This document shows positions 17,891 through 28,040 of a stretch of DNA of 64,000 nucleotides, one piece after another (positions within the stretch are counted from its first letter, which is position 1; every line of letters begins with the position of its first letter). Source of the DNA: Grimontia hollisae CIP 101886 (lineage in GTDB: Bacteria; Pseudomonadota; Gammaproteobacteria; Enterobacterales; Vibrionaceae); contig NZ_ADAQ01000013.1 in the NCBI RefSeq assembly GCF_000176515.1, positions 893,361 through 957,360 on the forward strand, given 5' to 3'. The position numbers were made by a program, and so were the translations under genes. The notes beneath the pieces are model-generated. The model saw only the letters and a list, made by a program, of their open reading frames with translations, did no database searches and was not told where the DNA came from.

Positions 17891-20800
17891 TCAGTTCAGG
17901 TTCTCAATCATCTTTCTGGCTTCTTCTTTCAGGTTTGGATCGTTGCCCTGCATCACCTTTTCAAGAAGCTGGATAGCGCCATCAATGTCATTCATCTCCA
18001 GATACGCTTTCGCCAAGTCCATGTTGGTTGCCGCTTCACCGGCGCTGTCAACATCCGCAGGCTGGATATCACTCAGGACATCCGGGAAGTCTTCCAGCCC
18101 GACATCCAAATCCATTTTCATGGAATCTGGATCTTCCTGGGGCTCGCCATCATCTTTCATCAGCTCATCGATACTGATGTAGTCCTCTTTCAGCTCGCTT
18201 TCTTCAACCAGTTCACTTTCAACATCATCCAACAGGCCATCCAAATCGCCTTCCAGATCCATGGATTTGATCTCATCGCCCAGCACTTCCGGCTGTTCTG
18301 ACCAATCTTCGCTTTCCAGCTCTGGCTCCGGTGCCTGCTCTGCACGCCAGACATCACTTTCCTCTTCCGGAATGTCGGGCTCTTCGGTTTCAAAATCACC
18401 AAGCCCTGCGGGCGCCTCTTCCCGATCTTCAGAAAGCAACGCTTCCATGTTAAGCCCGGCGACCTGATGGTCGTCATCTTCCATCTGCGCCAGGTCATCA
18501 AGCTCAGCAGCGCGGTATGGCGCCTGTGAAACCGGTGCCGATGGTTGGGTAACGTCTTCACCCTTGCTAAATTCCTCTAACTCCCGCTGCTCTTCCAGGG
18601 CTGCACCCAATGCAGCATCTTCATCAAACTCACCCAGCTCATCCAGACTGATAGGGTCAACATTCGGAAACGCCAGAGTGTTATTCTCGGTGGCTGAAAA
18701 TGCCTCCGGTTGCTCTTCTACCGGCTCATCTTCGGCAGAGGGTTCTTGGGGTTCTTCGGCACTTTCTTGTCTCTCATCATCTTGTGCCCCATCAAGTTCA
18801 ACAACGTCTGTGTCATCGGTCTGGGACAGCTCGATGTCATACTCACTGGCAGCATCTTCTTCAGTAAACTCGGGCAAGTTTTCCAAATCCAGCGGCGCAT
18901 CATCATCGTCCTCTTCTGGCCGTTCGTCACTGGCAGGCTCAGGCTCGCCTTCACTGTCAGCCAGCGCGGCTTCCTCGTCGTACTCTGGCAACGACGAGAG
19001 ATCCAGTGGCTGTTCCCCTTCCTGCTCTGCCTCTGCTTCAAGCTCATCCGGTTGAACCGGCGTATCCAACGCATCTTCATTTGACAGCGCTTCTGGTTCA
19101 GCCCTTTCATCAAGCAGGCTGTCCAGAAGATCCATATCTTCTTGTGTGGCATCAGGCTCTTCGACAGGTACATCTTCAGCAGCAGTTTCAGTCTCCCCAT
19201 CGCGCACGCCGTCAATGTCATCCTGTTCAAGCACGTCATCAAGCAGCTCTAACTCTGATTCTGAGGCTTCAGGCGTTAGTTTGTTCTCCGGTGGTGCCGA
19301 GTCTTCAACCAGGGCATCGAGCGCTTCCATTGAGCCTGTGTCATCCTCGCCCATTGCTTGTGCCGGCTCTTGAAGAGCTGTCTCTTGCGCGGCAGCTGTC
19401 TGGTCTGCCTCTTCTTCTGCTTCTACGTTGGCAAGATCACCGACAGGCTCTGTCACTGACTCTTCGCTGGCATCAATATCAAGTGCGTTGTCAAAACCGA
19501 TCAGATCTTCGCTGAGCAGGTCATCGTCGGCGACGTCATCGAGTAATGCACTTTCGTCATTGAGGTCGTCACCGTCATCAACCAACTCGTCAAGAAGCAC
19601 ATCGGTTTCACCCAAGTCAACCTCGTCTTCCTGTGTTTCGGCCAACATGTCACCCAGCAGGTCGTCGTCATCAAGGGTTTCATCAAGCAGTGCACTCTCA
19701 TCAAGTGGGTCAAGACCATCATCGCTGATCAGCTCATCCAACAAGGCATCCGTCTGTGACAGATCCTCGGTGTCCTCGCTTTCCGGCGATAAATCCGCCA
19801 GCCCGCTTGGTTCATCCGCGTCAAGAAGCTGAGCGTCTTCTTCGAGAAGATTGTCGTCGAGCATTTCATCAAGCAAGGCGTCCGGATCTGTAACCACTTC
19901 ATCGTCGTCAGCCTCAATGTTGTCACTGGCACTGTCAGCGTGCGCATTACCAATCAGGTCATCGATATCATCATCAGAGAGATCGATATCCTGTGATAAG
20001 TCCACTTCTGGCTCATCATTCAGCACGTTATCAAACAGGGCTTCGTTCGTTTCCGGTTCGCTGTCATTTTCCGCAACGGGCTCAGGCTCAGCGGTTGACT
20101 CAGGTTCGGTGTCCGGTTCTTGCCCCGTCTCAGGTTCACCGGCATCCCCGGATTGTTCCGCATTCAAAAGTGCATCGATATCGTCAACGTCTTCATTGCT
20201 ATCACCGCCCAGGGATTGTTCCCACATTGCTGCAAGGGCTTCGTCCGGACTGAGTTCGGGCGCTTCAGACTGCGAAGACATCTCATCGAGCGCTAACTCC
20301 ATGTCTTTCAGGCCAATTGCGCCATCAGCGCTGGCCTCAACATCCAGATCTGTACTGATGTCAAAATCATCATCCAAATCAACATCCAAGCTTGATGTAT
20401 GATCGTCTTCTGCCTGGGTGTCCTGGGTATTCTCTTCCGACAATTCGAACGAATCGGAAAGGTTAATATCATCAAGATCTGAGCCCGATAGATCATCACC
20501 GAACAATTCATCAGCGTCAGTCTCATCAGTGACCTCAAGCTCATCGTCTTCCAGTATCAGATCGTCAGTTTCATCTTCGACATCAGCCACTGTGGCTACT
20601 GGTACCTCTGGCATTTCGCCATCCAGCCCTTCCGGTTCTTTGACATCCATGTCTTCCTCTTTACGCCGACGCATAATAAAGAAGGCGGCTGCACCAATGA
20701 CCAGTAGCGCGGGAATAATGGCCATGGTTGCAAGCATCAGGGGGCTTGCCATCAGTGATTCAAAGAATGAAGGCTCTTTGATTTCCATCTGTTCCTGACG

Positions 20801-21691
20801 CATACGCTGCATATCGAGAAACTGTCGGATCTCTTCTGTCAGGTCTTCATCCGCAGACATTTGGTCTTTAAGTGCCACCAGTTCATTTTGCACTTCTGCC
20901 AGGCGGATCTTCAGGATGTGGTTGCTTTCAACCAGCTTGCCCATTTGCAAATCCGATTCATTGATTTGCTCCTGTACCGCATCCATGGTCGGTTTTTCAG
21001 GAGTACCCGCCCTATCCGCAGAAGGCGCGGCCTTCTCCTTCTCCGCCATTGGCTTATTCTCAGCCATAGTATCGGCTGTTTGCGGCTTTTCAGGTTCTGC
21101 CATAGCCGTTTCAGGCAGAGGCTTGGGTGCAGGTTTTGGTGTCACAGCCGGTGCCTGAACCTGCTGGCTCAGCGGCTGGTTGGCAATACGCTGTGCTTCT
21201 TTACGGGCCTTATCTATCTGCAACCGGCTTGCTACATCGTCGGTGCTTTCACGGCGGATTTCCGTGAGTGTCGGCATTTGCAGTGTGCTGCCAGGGATCA
21301 GCCCGTGAATATTGTTATCTTCAAAAGCAGTCGGGTTAAGGCGGAAAATGGCGCCTAACGTCTGGTAAACGGTGACACCGTTGTTAGGTTGGTAGCGGGT
21401 GGCGATAGACCACAGGGTATCAAAGTCACGTGTGGGACCGACGGTTTGGCGGCGGTTCACCGTGGAACGTTGAACAGCGGACTGGGGCGCCAAACGCTCA
21501 GCCGCGCTCGGAGGCGGGGATTCTTCCACAGGACCAAGAATGCGGATAGCGGATTGCGCAGAGAATGTCGCACCAAGGCTCAGTAATAATGACGAGACAA
21601 CAAGGGTTTTGCCGAGACGACAGCCCGAGAAGGTGGATAAGAGAGTTCGCTTTATCGCGTTATAAAAATCTGGGTCAGACACTGCCCGCAT
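17891..21691 (-). CDS. fimV: FimV/HubP polar landmark protein
   Basis: In Vibrio this protein (HubP) marks the cell pole and recruits ParA1, the chemotaxis ParC-ParP system and FlhF/FlhG. The protein is about 1,266 residues from this start. A signal-peptide-like segment (TLVVSSLLLSLGATFSAQSA) is followed by a LysM peptidoglycan-binding region near residues 90-150. A coiled coil follows, then a membrane span near 320-340 (LATMAIIPALLVIGAAAFF). A long cytoplasmic Asp/Glu-rich region has loose DALLDE/LLDD-type repeats, and a C-terminal FimV TPR-like motif ends it (NMDLAKAYLEMNDIDGAIQ). The start is uncertain: the ATG at 21691 is used, but GTG codons at 21721 and 21682 are possible, the last with AGGGG about ten bases upstream. 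Confidence 0.9.
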   Translation of the reverse strand: MRAVSDPDFYNAIKRTLLSTFSGCRLGKTLVVSSLLLSLGATFSAQSAIRILGPVEESPPPSAAERLAPQSAVQRSTVNRRQTVGPTRDFDTLWSIATRYQPNNGVTVYQTLGAIFRLNPTAFEDNNIHGLIPGSTLQMPTLTEIRRESTDDVASRLQIDKARKEAQRIANQPLSQQVQAPAVTPKPAPKPLPETAMAEPEKPQTADTMAENKPMAEKEKAAPSADRAGTPEKPTMDAVQEQINESDLQMGKLVESNHILKIRLAEVQNELVALKDQMSADEDLTEEIRQFLDMQRMRQEQMEIKEPSFFESLMASPLMLATMAIIPALLVIGAAAFFIMRRRKEEDMDVKEPEGLDGEMPEVPVATVADVEDETDDLILEDDELEVTDETDADELFGDDLSGSDLDDINLSDSFELSEENTQDTQAEDDHTSSLDVDLDDDFDISTDLDVEASADGAIGLKDMELALDEMSSQSEAPELSPDEALAAMWEQSLGGDSNEDVDDIDALLNAEQSGDAGEPETGQEPDTEPESTAEPEPVAENDSEPETNEALFDNVLNDEPEVDLSQDIDLSDDDIDDLIGNAHADSASDNIEADDDEVVTDPDALLDEMLDDNLLEEDAQLLDADEPSGLADLSPESEDTEDLSQTDALLDELISDDGLDPLDESALLDETLDDDDLLGDMLAETQEDEVDLGETDVLLDELVDDGDDLNDESALLDDVADDDLLSEDLIGFDNALDIDASEESVTEPVGDLANVEAEEEADQTAAAQETALQEPAQAMGEDDTGSMEALDALVEDSAPPENKLTPEASESELELLDDVLEQDDIDGVRDGETETAAEDVPVEEPDATQEDMDLLDSLLDERAEPEALSNEDALDTPVQPDELEAEAEQEGEQPLDLSSLPEYDEEAALADSEGEPEPASDERPEEDDDDAPLDLENLPEFTEEDAASEYDIELSQTDDTDVVELDGAQDDERQESAEEPQEPSAEDEPVEEQPEAFSATENNTLAFPNVDPISLDELGEFDEDAALGAALEEQRELEEFSKGEDVTQPSAPVSQAPYRAAELDDLAQMEDDDHQVAGLNMEALLSEDREEAPAGLGDFETEEPDIPEEESDVWRAEQAPEPELESEDWSEQPEVLGDEIKSMDLEGDLDGLLDDVESELVEESELKEDYISIDELMKDDGEPQEDPDSMKMDLDVGLEDFPDVLSDIQPADVDSAGEAATNMDLAKAYLEMNDIDGAIQLLEKVMQGNDPNLKEEARKMIENLN

Positions 21692-21863
21692 TCCCCTATG
21701 GCAGAAAAAACTCGCAATCACAGCACTTCTTTTACCCGTTGAAATGATGGGGGCAAGGCGTTAACCACCTGCTGCGATTGATATTACTGGTTATTTCCCT
21801 AACTATATCGGAAGCCCAGCTGAAAACTGTAGTGTGGGAAGATAAAACTGTGTTTTGTGATCA

Positions 21864-21897
21864 AACAACCGGCAACAAATCACTGCTGCCGGTTGTT
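21864..21897 (-). terminator. Terminator of asd
   Basis: AACAACCGGCA and TGCCGGTTGTT form an 11-bp stem with a 12-base loop, just after the asd stop. The T tract is short on both strands, so efficiency is uncertain. Confidence 0.6.
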
Positions 21898-21945
21898 TTA
21901 GTTCACAAGCCAGGGGTCTGTTGACCTTTGGTAAGAAGAGAAGGA

Positions 21946-22971
21946 TTACAGGTAATCGCGGATAAGCAGTTCCGCTATTTGTACTGAGTTGGTTGCCGCC
22001 CCTTTGCGCACGTTGTCCGCGACCACCCACATGTTGAGGCCATTTGGATGGCTGATATCATTGCGCACCCGACCCACCATCACATGATCTTTGCCAGTCG
22101 CCTCTTTGACCTGGGTTGGGTAGTCTTCACCGTAGTAGACTTCGACCCCTTCCGCTCGGGACAGCAGATCCATCGCCTCTGTCGCGTCCAGTGGTTGCTG
22201 GCACTCAATATGAACCGCTTCTGCATGGCCATAAAACACCGGTACGCGCACACAGGTTGGGTTGACCGCCACTGAGTCATCACCCAGGATTTTCTGGGTT
22301 TCCCACACCATTTTCATCTCTTCTTTGGTGTAGCCGTTATCCATAAACTCATCGATGTGCGGCAGACAGTTGAATGCGATCTGCTTTTTGTAGGTGTTAG
22401 GCTCCGCTTCCTGGCTGTTCAGCAGTTTCACCGTCTGGCCTGCCAGTTCATCAATACCTTTTTTACCTGAGCCGGAAACTGACTGGTAGGTACACACGTT
22501 GATACGCTCAATACCCACAGCGTCATAGATAGGTTTCAGCGCCACCAGCATCTGGATGGTCGAACAGTTCGGGTTGGCAATGATGTTACGGTTACGAAAA
22601 TCGGCAATCGCTTCCGGGTTAACTTCCGGCACCACCAGCGGCACATCATAGTCGTAGCGGAAGCGTGAGGTGTTATCAATCACAATCACGCCTTCATCTG
22701 CAGCAATGGGTGCCCAGCGGTCTGACAATTCTGCACCGGCGGAAAACAGGGCGATTTGCACCTGGCTCCAGTCAAAGTCTTCCACGTCTTTAACGCGGAC
22801 ACTCTTTCCGTTAAATCGAATGGTTTCACCGGCACTGCGCTCACTCGCCAGCAAGTGAAGGTTGCGCACAGGGAATTTACGCTCTTCCAACACCTCGATA
22901 ATAGTGCGCCCGACCGCGCCTGTGGCACCTAAAACAGCGACGTCATAAGCCACATCGAATTCTTGTGTCAT
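21946..22971 (-). CDS. asd: Aspartate-semialdehyde dehydrogenase
   Basis: This enzyme reduces aspartyl phosphate to aspartate semialdehyde for lysine, threonine, methionine and diaminopimelate synthesis. The NADP motif VLGATGAVG is at residues 13-21. The catalytic Cys136 lies in NPNCSTIQM, and IEC and VGRVRND segments are present further on. Because the Cys is intact, this is a functional Asd type and not the degenerate Usg paralogue that holds this position in enterobacteria. The gene follows pdxB by 2 nt. Confidence 0.93.
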   Translation of the reverse strand: MTQEFDVAYDVAVLGATGAVGRTIIEVLEERKFPVRNLHLLASERSAGETIRFNGKSVRVKDVEDFDWSQVQIALFSAGAELSDRWAPIAADEGVIVIDNTSRFRYDYDVPLVVPEVNPEAIADFRNRNIIANPNCSTIQMLVALKPIYDAVGIERINVCTYQSVSGSGKKGIDELAGQTVKLLNSQEAEPNTYKKQIAFNCLPHIDEFMDNGYTKEEMKMVWETQKILGDDSVAVNPTCVRVPVFYGHAEAVHIECQQPLDATEAMDLLSRAEGVEVYYGEDYPTQVKEATGKDHVMVGRVRNDISHPNGLNMWVVADNVRKGAATNSVQIAELLIRDYL

Positions 22972-22973
22972 GA

Positions 22974-24113
22974 TTATTCCTCTACGGTAAAACCTAAATG
23001 AGCGAGCGACTCTAACCCAAACCCGGCCTCGCCCGCTACTGTAATTGCACTGTACTCACGTCTGTCCCAGTAATTCTTTCGCAAGCGGTCAAAGCTTGCG
23101 CGTTGATGTTCAACATCCGCCATGGCACGACGAAACTCAGCGTCATCGCGGCGGATGTCATAAATCAGCTGGCACAGCGCCATCAGGTCGCTTTCATCCC
23201 AGGGTTTGCTGAGTGATACCTTCGGAATTGGTGCAACCGGCAGCAAGGAAGCCGCTTCGACTTTTTCTTCCTGGATACCCAGGAATTCACAGTAGCTGTT
23301 GTAAATCATGGTGGTGCCACGCGCTTTGCCTTCCAGCCCGTAGCCTGCAACATGCGGGGTGGCAAATGCCAGCAGTGGCAGCAGCTCCAGATCGACTTCC
23401 GGTTCAAACTCAAACACATCCAGCACCGCAGTCAGCGCTTGTGTTTTCAGCGCCTCTTTCAGGGCATCATTGCTCACCACTGGCCCACGGGCGGCATTGA
23501 TCAGTATGGTGCCGGGCTTCATGGCTTTCAGTTCAGCATCACCTACCAGATGATAAGTCGGGTGCTCTCCGGTTTTGGTCAGCGGGGTATGGAAGGTCAG
23601 CACATCACACTCGTCGATGAGTGTTTGCAGGGAGTGAAATTCGCGGACGTCACCTTCTGCCTCTTTCAGCGGGTCACACAACAGGTGGGTGATGTTCAGC
23701 GCAGAAAGGCATTTCGACAGGTAGCTGCCAACCTGACCTGCGCCAACAATACCCACTTTCCGCTCAGTGATTGAAAAGCCCTGCTGCTGGCTCAACACCA
23801 GCAGTGCACTGATCACGTATTCGGCGACGCCGACTTTGTTGCAGCCCGGCGCGGCGGTGAAGAAAATGCCCTTGCTTGCCAGTAAATCGACATCAACATG
23901 GTCAGTGCCTGCGGTTGCGGTGCCGACAAACTTAAGCTTGTTCGCTTTCGCCAGCAGTACTTCATCAACCTTAGTAACAGAGCGGATCATCAATGCATCA
24001 ACGTCAACCAGATCGTCGGCAGTCATTGTGCGTCCTGCCTTGGCAGTTACTTTGCCCAGCTTGCCGAATAGCTCAGCAGCATATGGCATGTTTTCATCAA
24101 TCAGAATGTTCAA
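22974..24113 (-). CDS. pdxB: Erythronate-4-phosphate dehydrogenase
   Basis: PdxB oxidises 4-phosphoerythronate in the DXP-dependent pyridoxal phosphate pathway. The 379-residue protein opens [16 protein letters not shown]. It has the D-2-hydroxyacid dehydrogenase NAD motif [10 protein letters not shown] at 121-130 and the catalytic stretch [10 protein letters not shown]-terminal PdxB dimerisation domain is present. The gene is immediately upstream of asd, so both are likely on one transcript. Confidence 0.95.
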   Translation of the reverse strand: MNILIDENMPYAAELFGKLGKVTAKAGRTMTADDLVDVDALMIRSVTKVDEVLLAKANKLKFVGTATAGTDHVDVDLLASKGIFFTAAPGCNKVGVAEYVISALLVLSQQQGFSITERKVGIVGAGQVGSYLSKCLSALNITHLLCDPLKEAEGDVREFHSLQTLIDECDVLTFHTPLTKTGEHPTYHLVGDAELKAMKPGTILINAARGPVVSNDALKEALKTQALTAVLDVFEFEPEVDLELLPLLAFATPHVAGYGLEGKARGTTMIYNSYCEFLGIQEEKVEAASLLPVAPIPKVSLSKPWDESDLMALCQLIYDIRRDDAEFRRAMADVEHQRASFDRLRKNYWDRREYSAITVAGEAGFGLESLAHLGFTVEE

Positions 24114-24175
24114 CGGCGTGTACCCTACATATGTTCCATTGACGCTATTGTGACGCTTTTCAGCGTCAGATAAAA

Positions 24176-24202
24176 CGAAAAAACCCGGTCAATTGACCGG
24201 GC
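24176..24202 (-). terminator. Terminator closing the fabB 3' UTR
   Basis: The perfect palindrome CCCGGTCAATTGACCGGG is followed on the minus strand by a run of T residues (TTTTTTCG). It ends a fabB 3' untranslated region of about 100 bases. Confidence 0.88.
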
Positions 24203-24294
24203 AAAATCCAGGATCTGAAAGATATAAATCGGCTCTCAACGATATATACCTGCGTCTGTTAAACGTCCCGGAAAATTCTGGGAGCTGTTGGCGC
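24176..24294 (-). ncRNA. Candidate FarS-like small RNA in the fabB 3' UTR
   Basis: In Vibrio cholerae the 3' end of fabB mRNA is processed into the small RNA FarS, which represses fadE. Here the fabB stop is followed by about 100 untranslated bases, a U-rich single-stranded stretch and a strong terminator, the right position and architecture for such an RNA. I cannot align it to FarS without a search, so homology is inferred from position only. Confidence 0.4.
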
Positions 24295-25506
24295 TTACCC
24301 CTCGTATTTTTTGATCACCAGCGTGGCGTTGGTGCCACCGAAACCAAAGCTGTTGGACATCACTGTTTTCAGCTCTGTCTCACGGGTTTCGGTCACGATA
24401 TCCAACCCTTCCGCAGCCGGGTCCAGATTTTCGATGTTGATGCTCGGTGCGACGAAATTGTTATCCAGCATGATGGTGGAATAAATCGCTTCGTGAACAC
24501 CTGCCGCACCCAACGCATGGCCAGTCATGGCTTTAGTCGCTGAAATGGCTGGGCTGTTGTTACCGAACACTTCCTGAATCGCACCCAACTCTTTCACATC
24601 ACCGACGGGCGTTGAAGTACCATGGGTATTGATATAGTCAACACTATCAACGTGTTGCATCGCCATCTTCATACAACGGATGGCACCTTCACCGGACGGC
24701 GCAACCATGTCATAGCCATCAGACGTCGCGCCATAACCGACGATTTCACCGTAGATTTTCGCGCCACGTGCCAGTGCATGTTCCAGCTCTTCAATCACCA
24801 TCATGCCGCCGCCACCAGAGATAACGAAACCATCGCGGTCTGCGTCATAGGTGCGGGAGGCTTTTTCAGGATTGTCGTTATATTTGGTCGACAATGCGCC
24901 CATGGCATCAAACATCATGGTCAGTGACCAATCCAGCTCTTCACCGCCACCTGCGAAGACAATATCCTGTTTACCCAGTTGGATAAGTTCCACTGCGTGG
25001 CCGATACAGTGTGCAGAGGTCGCACAGGCAGAGCTCATGGTGTAGTTCACACCGCGGATTTTGAACGGTGTTGCCAGACAGGCTGAAACGGTTGAAGACA
25101 TCGTACGTGGCACCATGTAAGGGCCAACACGCTTCACGCCTTTTTCACGCAGCGTATCAACCGCCGCGACCTGATTGATGGAGGAGGCACCGCCAGAGCC
25201 GGCAACCAGACCGGTGCGGTCATTTGAGACCATATCTTCTGTCAGGCCGGCATCTTCAATCGCCTGCTCCATGGACAGATAAGCGAAGCCTGCGGCATCA
25301 CCCATAAAACGAAACTTTTTACGATCAATGTGATCAGCAGGATTGAGCTTTAAATCACCCCAGACATTACTGCGAAGCTTCATGTCTGCGAACTGTTGGG
25401 AAAAGCTAATCCCTGATTTACCCGTCTTTAATGACTCCAGCACTTCTTTAACGTTGTTACCGATGCTGGAAACAATTCCCATACCTGTAATTACGGCTCG
25501 TTTCAT
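24295..25506 (-). CDS. fabB: 3-oxoacyl-[acyl-carrier-protein] synthase I
   Basis: FabB elongates acyl-ACPs and is required for unsaturated fatty acid synthesis. The Cys-His-His triad is visible: Cys161 in [12 protein letters not shown], His in [12 protein letters not shown] and His in [11 protein letters not shown]. The length, 403 residues, and the opening [16 protein letters not shown] are typical of FabB rather than FabF. The gene is divergent from mnmC, and its promoter region carries a FabR-like palindrome and a FadR-like site. Confidence 0.95.
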   Translation of the reverse strand: MKRAVITGMGIVSSIGNNVKEVLESLKTGKSGISFSQQFADMKLRSNVWGDLKLNPADHIDRKKFRFMGDAAGFAYLSMEQAIEDAGLTEDMVSNDRTGLVAGSGGASSINQVAAVDTLREKGVKRVGPYMVPRTMSSTVSACLATPFKIRGVNYTMSSACATSAHCIGHAVELIQLGKQDIVFAGGGEELDWSLTMMFDAMGALSTKYNDNPEKASRTYDADRDGFVISGGGGMMVIEELEHALARGAKIYGEIVGYGATSDGYDMVAPSGEGAIRCMKMAMQHVDSVDYINTHGTSTPVGDVKELGAIQEVFGNNSPAISATKAMTGHALGAAGVHEAIYSTIMLDNNFVAPSINIENLDPAAEGLDIVTETRETELKTVMSNSFGFGGTNATLVIKKYEG

Positions 25507-25558
25507 CTTTTGTTCCTACAATTCGAGTTCGCACCGATGATAGCGGTTTTGATCCGCT

Positions 25559-25573
25559 AAAGTGGTCAGCTTT
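25559..25573. promoter_or_regulatory. Candidate FadR site before fabB
   Basis: AAGTGGTCAGCTTTC resembles one half of the FadR operator (core TGGTCNGACC) and closely matches the better site found before the first fadL. FadR activates fabB in enterobacteria. The right half-site is weak. Confidence 0.4.
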
Positions 25574-25576
25574 CCT

Positions 25577-25594
25577 AGTGTACAGTTGTACGCT
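25577..25594. promoter_or_regulatory. Candidate FabR operator before fabB
   Basis: The minus strand reads AGCGTACAACTGTACACT, a near-perfect palindrome matching the FabR-type pattern AGCGTACA-N2-TGTNCGCT as I remember it. FabR represses fabA and fabB. It lies 70-90 nt upstream of the fabB start. Confidence 0.6.
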
Positions 25595-25705
25595 GAAACT
25601 TTTCCCATACTGACACAGACACGCTGCCTGTTCTGTATATTCTGTTGGATTGGCGATAGAATCCGCGCTCTATGTGCAAACACCGTTTTTATTAAGGTAA
25701 GGCCT

Positions 25706-27709
25706 GTGACCCAACCCCGTATTGAACATGCCCAAATTCACTGGAATGACGCCGGTACGCCGGTCTCAGACAACTTTGACGACGTCTATTTTTCCAATAC
25801 CAACGGGCTGGAAGAAACACGTTATGTGTTCTTGCAACAAAACCGGTTGCCGGAACGCTGGCATGATTTTGCCCGCGACCGCTTCGTGATTGCCGAAACC
25901 GGGTTTGGTACTGGCCTTAACTTTCTGGCTGTCTGGCAATGGTTCGCCAGGTTCCGACAGGAAAACCCTGATGCACAGGTGAGCCAGCTGCACTTCATCA
26001 GTTTCGAAAAATTTCCGGTGTCGGTAGCCGATCTGGAAAAAGCCCACGCGGCATGGCCAGAACTGGCGGAGTTTGCCGACGCGCTTCGCAAACACTACCC
26101 AGCGGCCGTGCCGGGTTGCCACCGTCTGGTACTGGCCGACGGCATGATCACCCTCGACCTGTGGTTTGGCGACATCAAAGATTGTATGCCGCAAGTATGG
26201 ACATCCGATGACGGTATTGTGGATTGCTGGTTCCTGGATGGCTTTGCGCCAAGCAAAAACCCGGAGATGTGGAGCCAGACGCTGTTCGATGGCATGGCAC
26301 GACTGGCGAAACAGGACTGTACCGTTGCCACGTTCACGGCCGCAGGTTTTGTCCGTCGAGGCCTGATTGATGCCGGCTTTGAGATGAAGAAAACCAAAGG
26401 CTACGGCACCAAGCGCGACATGATTATCGGCACGGTAGTCAAACGCCACCAGCCTAACCAGCAAGCCCCGTGGTACAAACGGACAGCGCCACAAAGCAAC
26501 AACAACATCGCCATTATCGGCGGTGGCGTGGCGAGTGCGACGCTGGCACTGGCACTGGTTCGTCGTGGTAAGGCTGTGACACTTTACTGCGAGCATAACA
26601 AACCGGGGCTCGCCGCATCGGGCAACCGTCAGGGTGCGGTATACCCGCTGTTAAACGGCAGCAACGATGCCCTTTCACGCTTTTTCGCCCCCGCATTCCT
26701 GTTTTCCCGCCAGTTTATTGAACAGGCCGCGGAAGCTGTCGTTTTTGATCATGACCTTTGCGGTGTGACCCAACTGGGCTGGGATGAAAAAAGTGCCGAT
26801 AAGCTGGCGAAGATGCTGACCGGCGGTTTCCCGGAGCCCCTGATCCACGGCGTGACCCAAGAAGAAGCCGAAGCACTGACCGGCATAGAAACCGGGCACA
26901 GTGGAGTAACTTACCCCCTTGGCGGGTGGCTGTGTCCGCAGCAATTAACTCAAGGGCTGATTACCAACGCGGAAAAAACCGGACTGCTGACCTGCAACTA
27001 CAATACCGAAGTCACTGATATCAAGCGTCAGGGAGAGATCTGGGCCTTGATATCCAATCAGGGGACATTTACCCACGATACTGTGGTGATTGCCAACGGC
27101 CACAAATTTACCCAGTTTGCGCAGACCGCGCCGATTCCGGCGTATCCGGTCCGTGGGCAGGTTTCTCATATCAACACCACGCCGACACTGAAGGCGCTGA
27201 AAACCGTCCTCTGTTATGACGGTTACCTCACACCTGCCAATCCGAAAAACGATACCCACTGTATTGGTGCGAGCTACAGCCGAAACGATGTGTCGATGGA
27301 TTTTCGTATGGCCGATCAGGCAGATAACAAGCAGCGTCTGGTGGACTGTATTCCTGCCCAATGGCCAAAAGAGATTGATACCAACCATGGCGCTGGCCGG
27401 GTGGGCATTCGCTGTGCCAGCCGCGATCATCTGCCGTATGTCGGAGATGTGTGCGACTTTGACGCGTTGAAAAACGTTTACCGCGATTTGCGTGACAAAA
27501 AAGACAACGCCGAAGATGTGCCGGTCTACCCTAACCTTTACAGCCTGCTAGCTCTGGGGTCACGCGGTTTGACCTCAGCACCGATTCTGGGTGAGCTGCT
27601 GGCATCCCAGCTTTGTGGTCATCCGCTGCCACTGCCGGTGGATGTGCTCAATGCCCTGCACCCTGGACGTATGTGGGTAAGAAAGCTGCTGAAAGGCAAA
27701 GCACTGTAA
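25706..27709 (+). CDS. mnmC: Bifunctional tRNA mnm5s2U modification enzyme
   Basis: MnmC finishes 5-methylaminomethyl-2-thiouridine at the wobble position of several tRNAs. The N-terminal methyltransferase domain has the SAM motif [11 protein letters not shown] and the [13 protein letters not shown] active segment. The C-terminal FAD oxidase domain starts with [15 protein letters not shown] near residue 270 and contains [12 protein letters not shown] chose the GTG at 25706, which gives 667 residues, near the E. coli length. The longer frame from 25562 adds 48 residues over the divergent promoter region. Confidence 0.95.
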   Translation: MTQPRIEHAQIHWNDAGTPVSDNFDDVYFSNTNGLEETRYVFLQQNRLPERWHDFARDRFVIAETGFGTGLNFLAVWQWFARFRQENPDAQVSQLHFISFEKFPVSVADLEKAHAAWPELAEFADALRKHYPAAVPGCHRLVLADGMITLDLWFGDIKDCMPQVWTSDDGIVDCWFLDGFAPSKNPEMWSQTLFDGMARLAKQDCTVATFTAAGFVRRGLIDAGFEMKKTKGYGTKRDMIIGTVVKRHQPNQQAPWYKRTAPQSNNNIAIIGGGVASATLALALVRRGKAVTLYCEHNKPGLAASGNRQGAVYPLLNGSNDALSRFFAPAFLFSRQFIEQAAEAVVFDHDLCGVTQLGWDEKSADKLAKMLTGGFPEPLIHGVTQEEAEALTGIETGHSGVTYPLGGWLCPQQLTQGLITNAEKTGLLTCNYNTEVTDIKRQGEIWALISNQGTFTHDTVVIANGHKFTQFAQTAPIPAYPVRGQVSHINTTPTLKALKTVLCYDGYLTPANPKNDTHCIGASYSRNDVSMDFRMADQADNKQRLVDCIPAQWPKEIDTNHGAGRVGIRCASRDHLPYVGDVCDFDALKNVYRDLRDKKDNAEDVPVYPNLYSLLALGSRGLTSAPILGELLASQLCGHPLPLPVDVLNALHPGRMWVRKLLKGKAL

Positions 27710-27732
27710 ATCCTGAGTTCCACAAAAACAAA

Positions 27733-27754
27733 GAAGGCGCCACCCGGCGCCTTC
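27733..27754. terminator. Bidirectional terminator between mnmC and yfcL
   Basis: GAAGGCGCC and GGCGCCTTC form a nine-base-pair stem with an ACCC loop between two convergent genes. Confidence 0.78.
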
Positions 27755-27773
27755 TTCTGTATTGTTGTAGTGC

Positions 27774-28040
27774 TTAGCCTGCCTGTTCCTGCAAGGATGC
27801 CCAGAAGTTGCGCACCAATACCTGATCAGACGGATTCAGTTCATTGGCATTGCTTTTCAGGCTTTCATCAACGCGCGCTTTCAGTGTCGCCACCTCATCC
27901 ATCCCTTCCTGCTCGCAATCCGCTGCCGCCAGCGAGATATGACCACGCAGGTAGCCACTGGCAAACAATTCGTCATCAGACGCGGTTTCTACCATAGCAT
28001 CAATCAAGTCGAGGATTTTCTCTTCATATTCTTGGATCAT
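27774..28040 (-). CDS. yfcL: YfcL family protein
   Basis: This is a small soluble helical protein of 88 residues (MIQEYEEKILDLIDAMVE opening) of the YfcL family, whose function is not known. Its start ATG shares one base with the epmC stop in a TAATG overlap, so translation is coupled. The pair is also adjacent in E. coli. Confidence 0.85.
   Translation of the reverse strand: MIQEYEEKILDLIDAMVETASDDELFASGYLRGHISLAAADCEQEGMDEVATLKARVDESLKSNANELNPSDQVLVRNFWASLQEQAG

Noticed and set aside
18261-20402. Several plus-strand Ser-rich open frames opposite fimV
   Set aside because: They are the antisense of Asp/Glu codons in the acidic part of FimV/HubP and have no ribosome sites or family motifs.
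24184-24201. Perfect palindrome read as an operator
   Set aside because: It is followed by a T run on the minus strand directly after fabB, so a terminator explains it better.
25766-26596. 276-codon minus-strand open frame opposite mnmC
   Set aside because: It is fully antisense to the conserved MnmC coding sequence and resembles no protein family.
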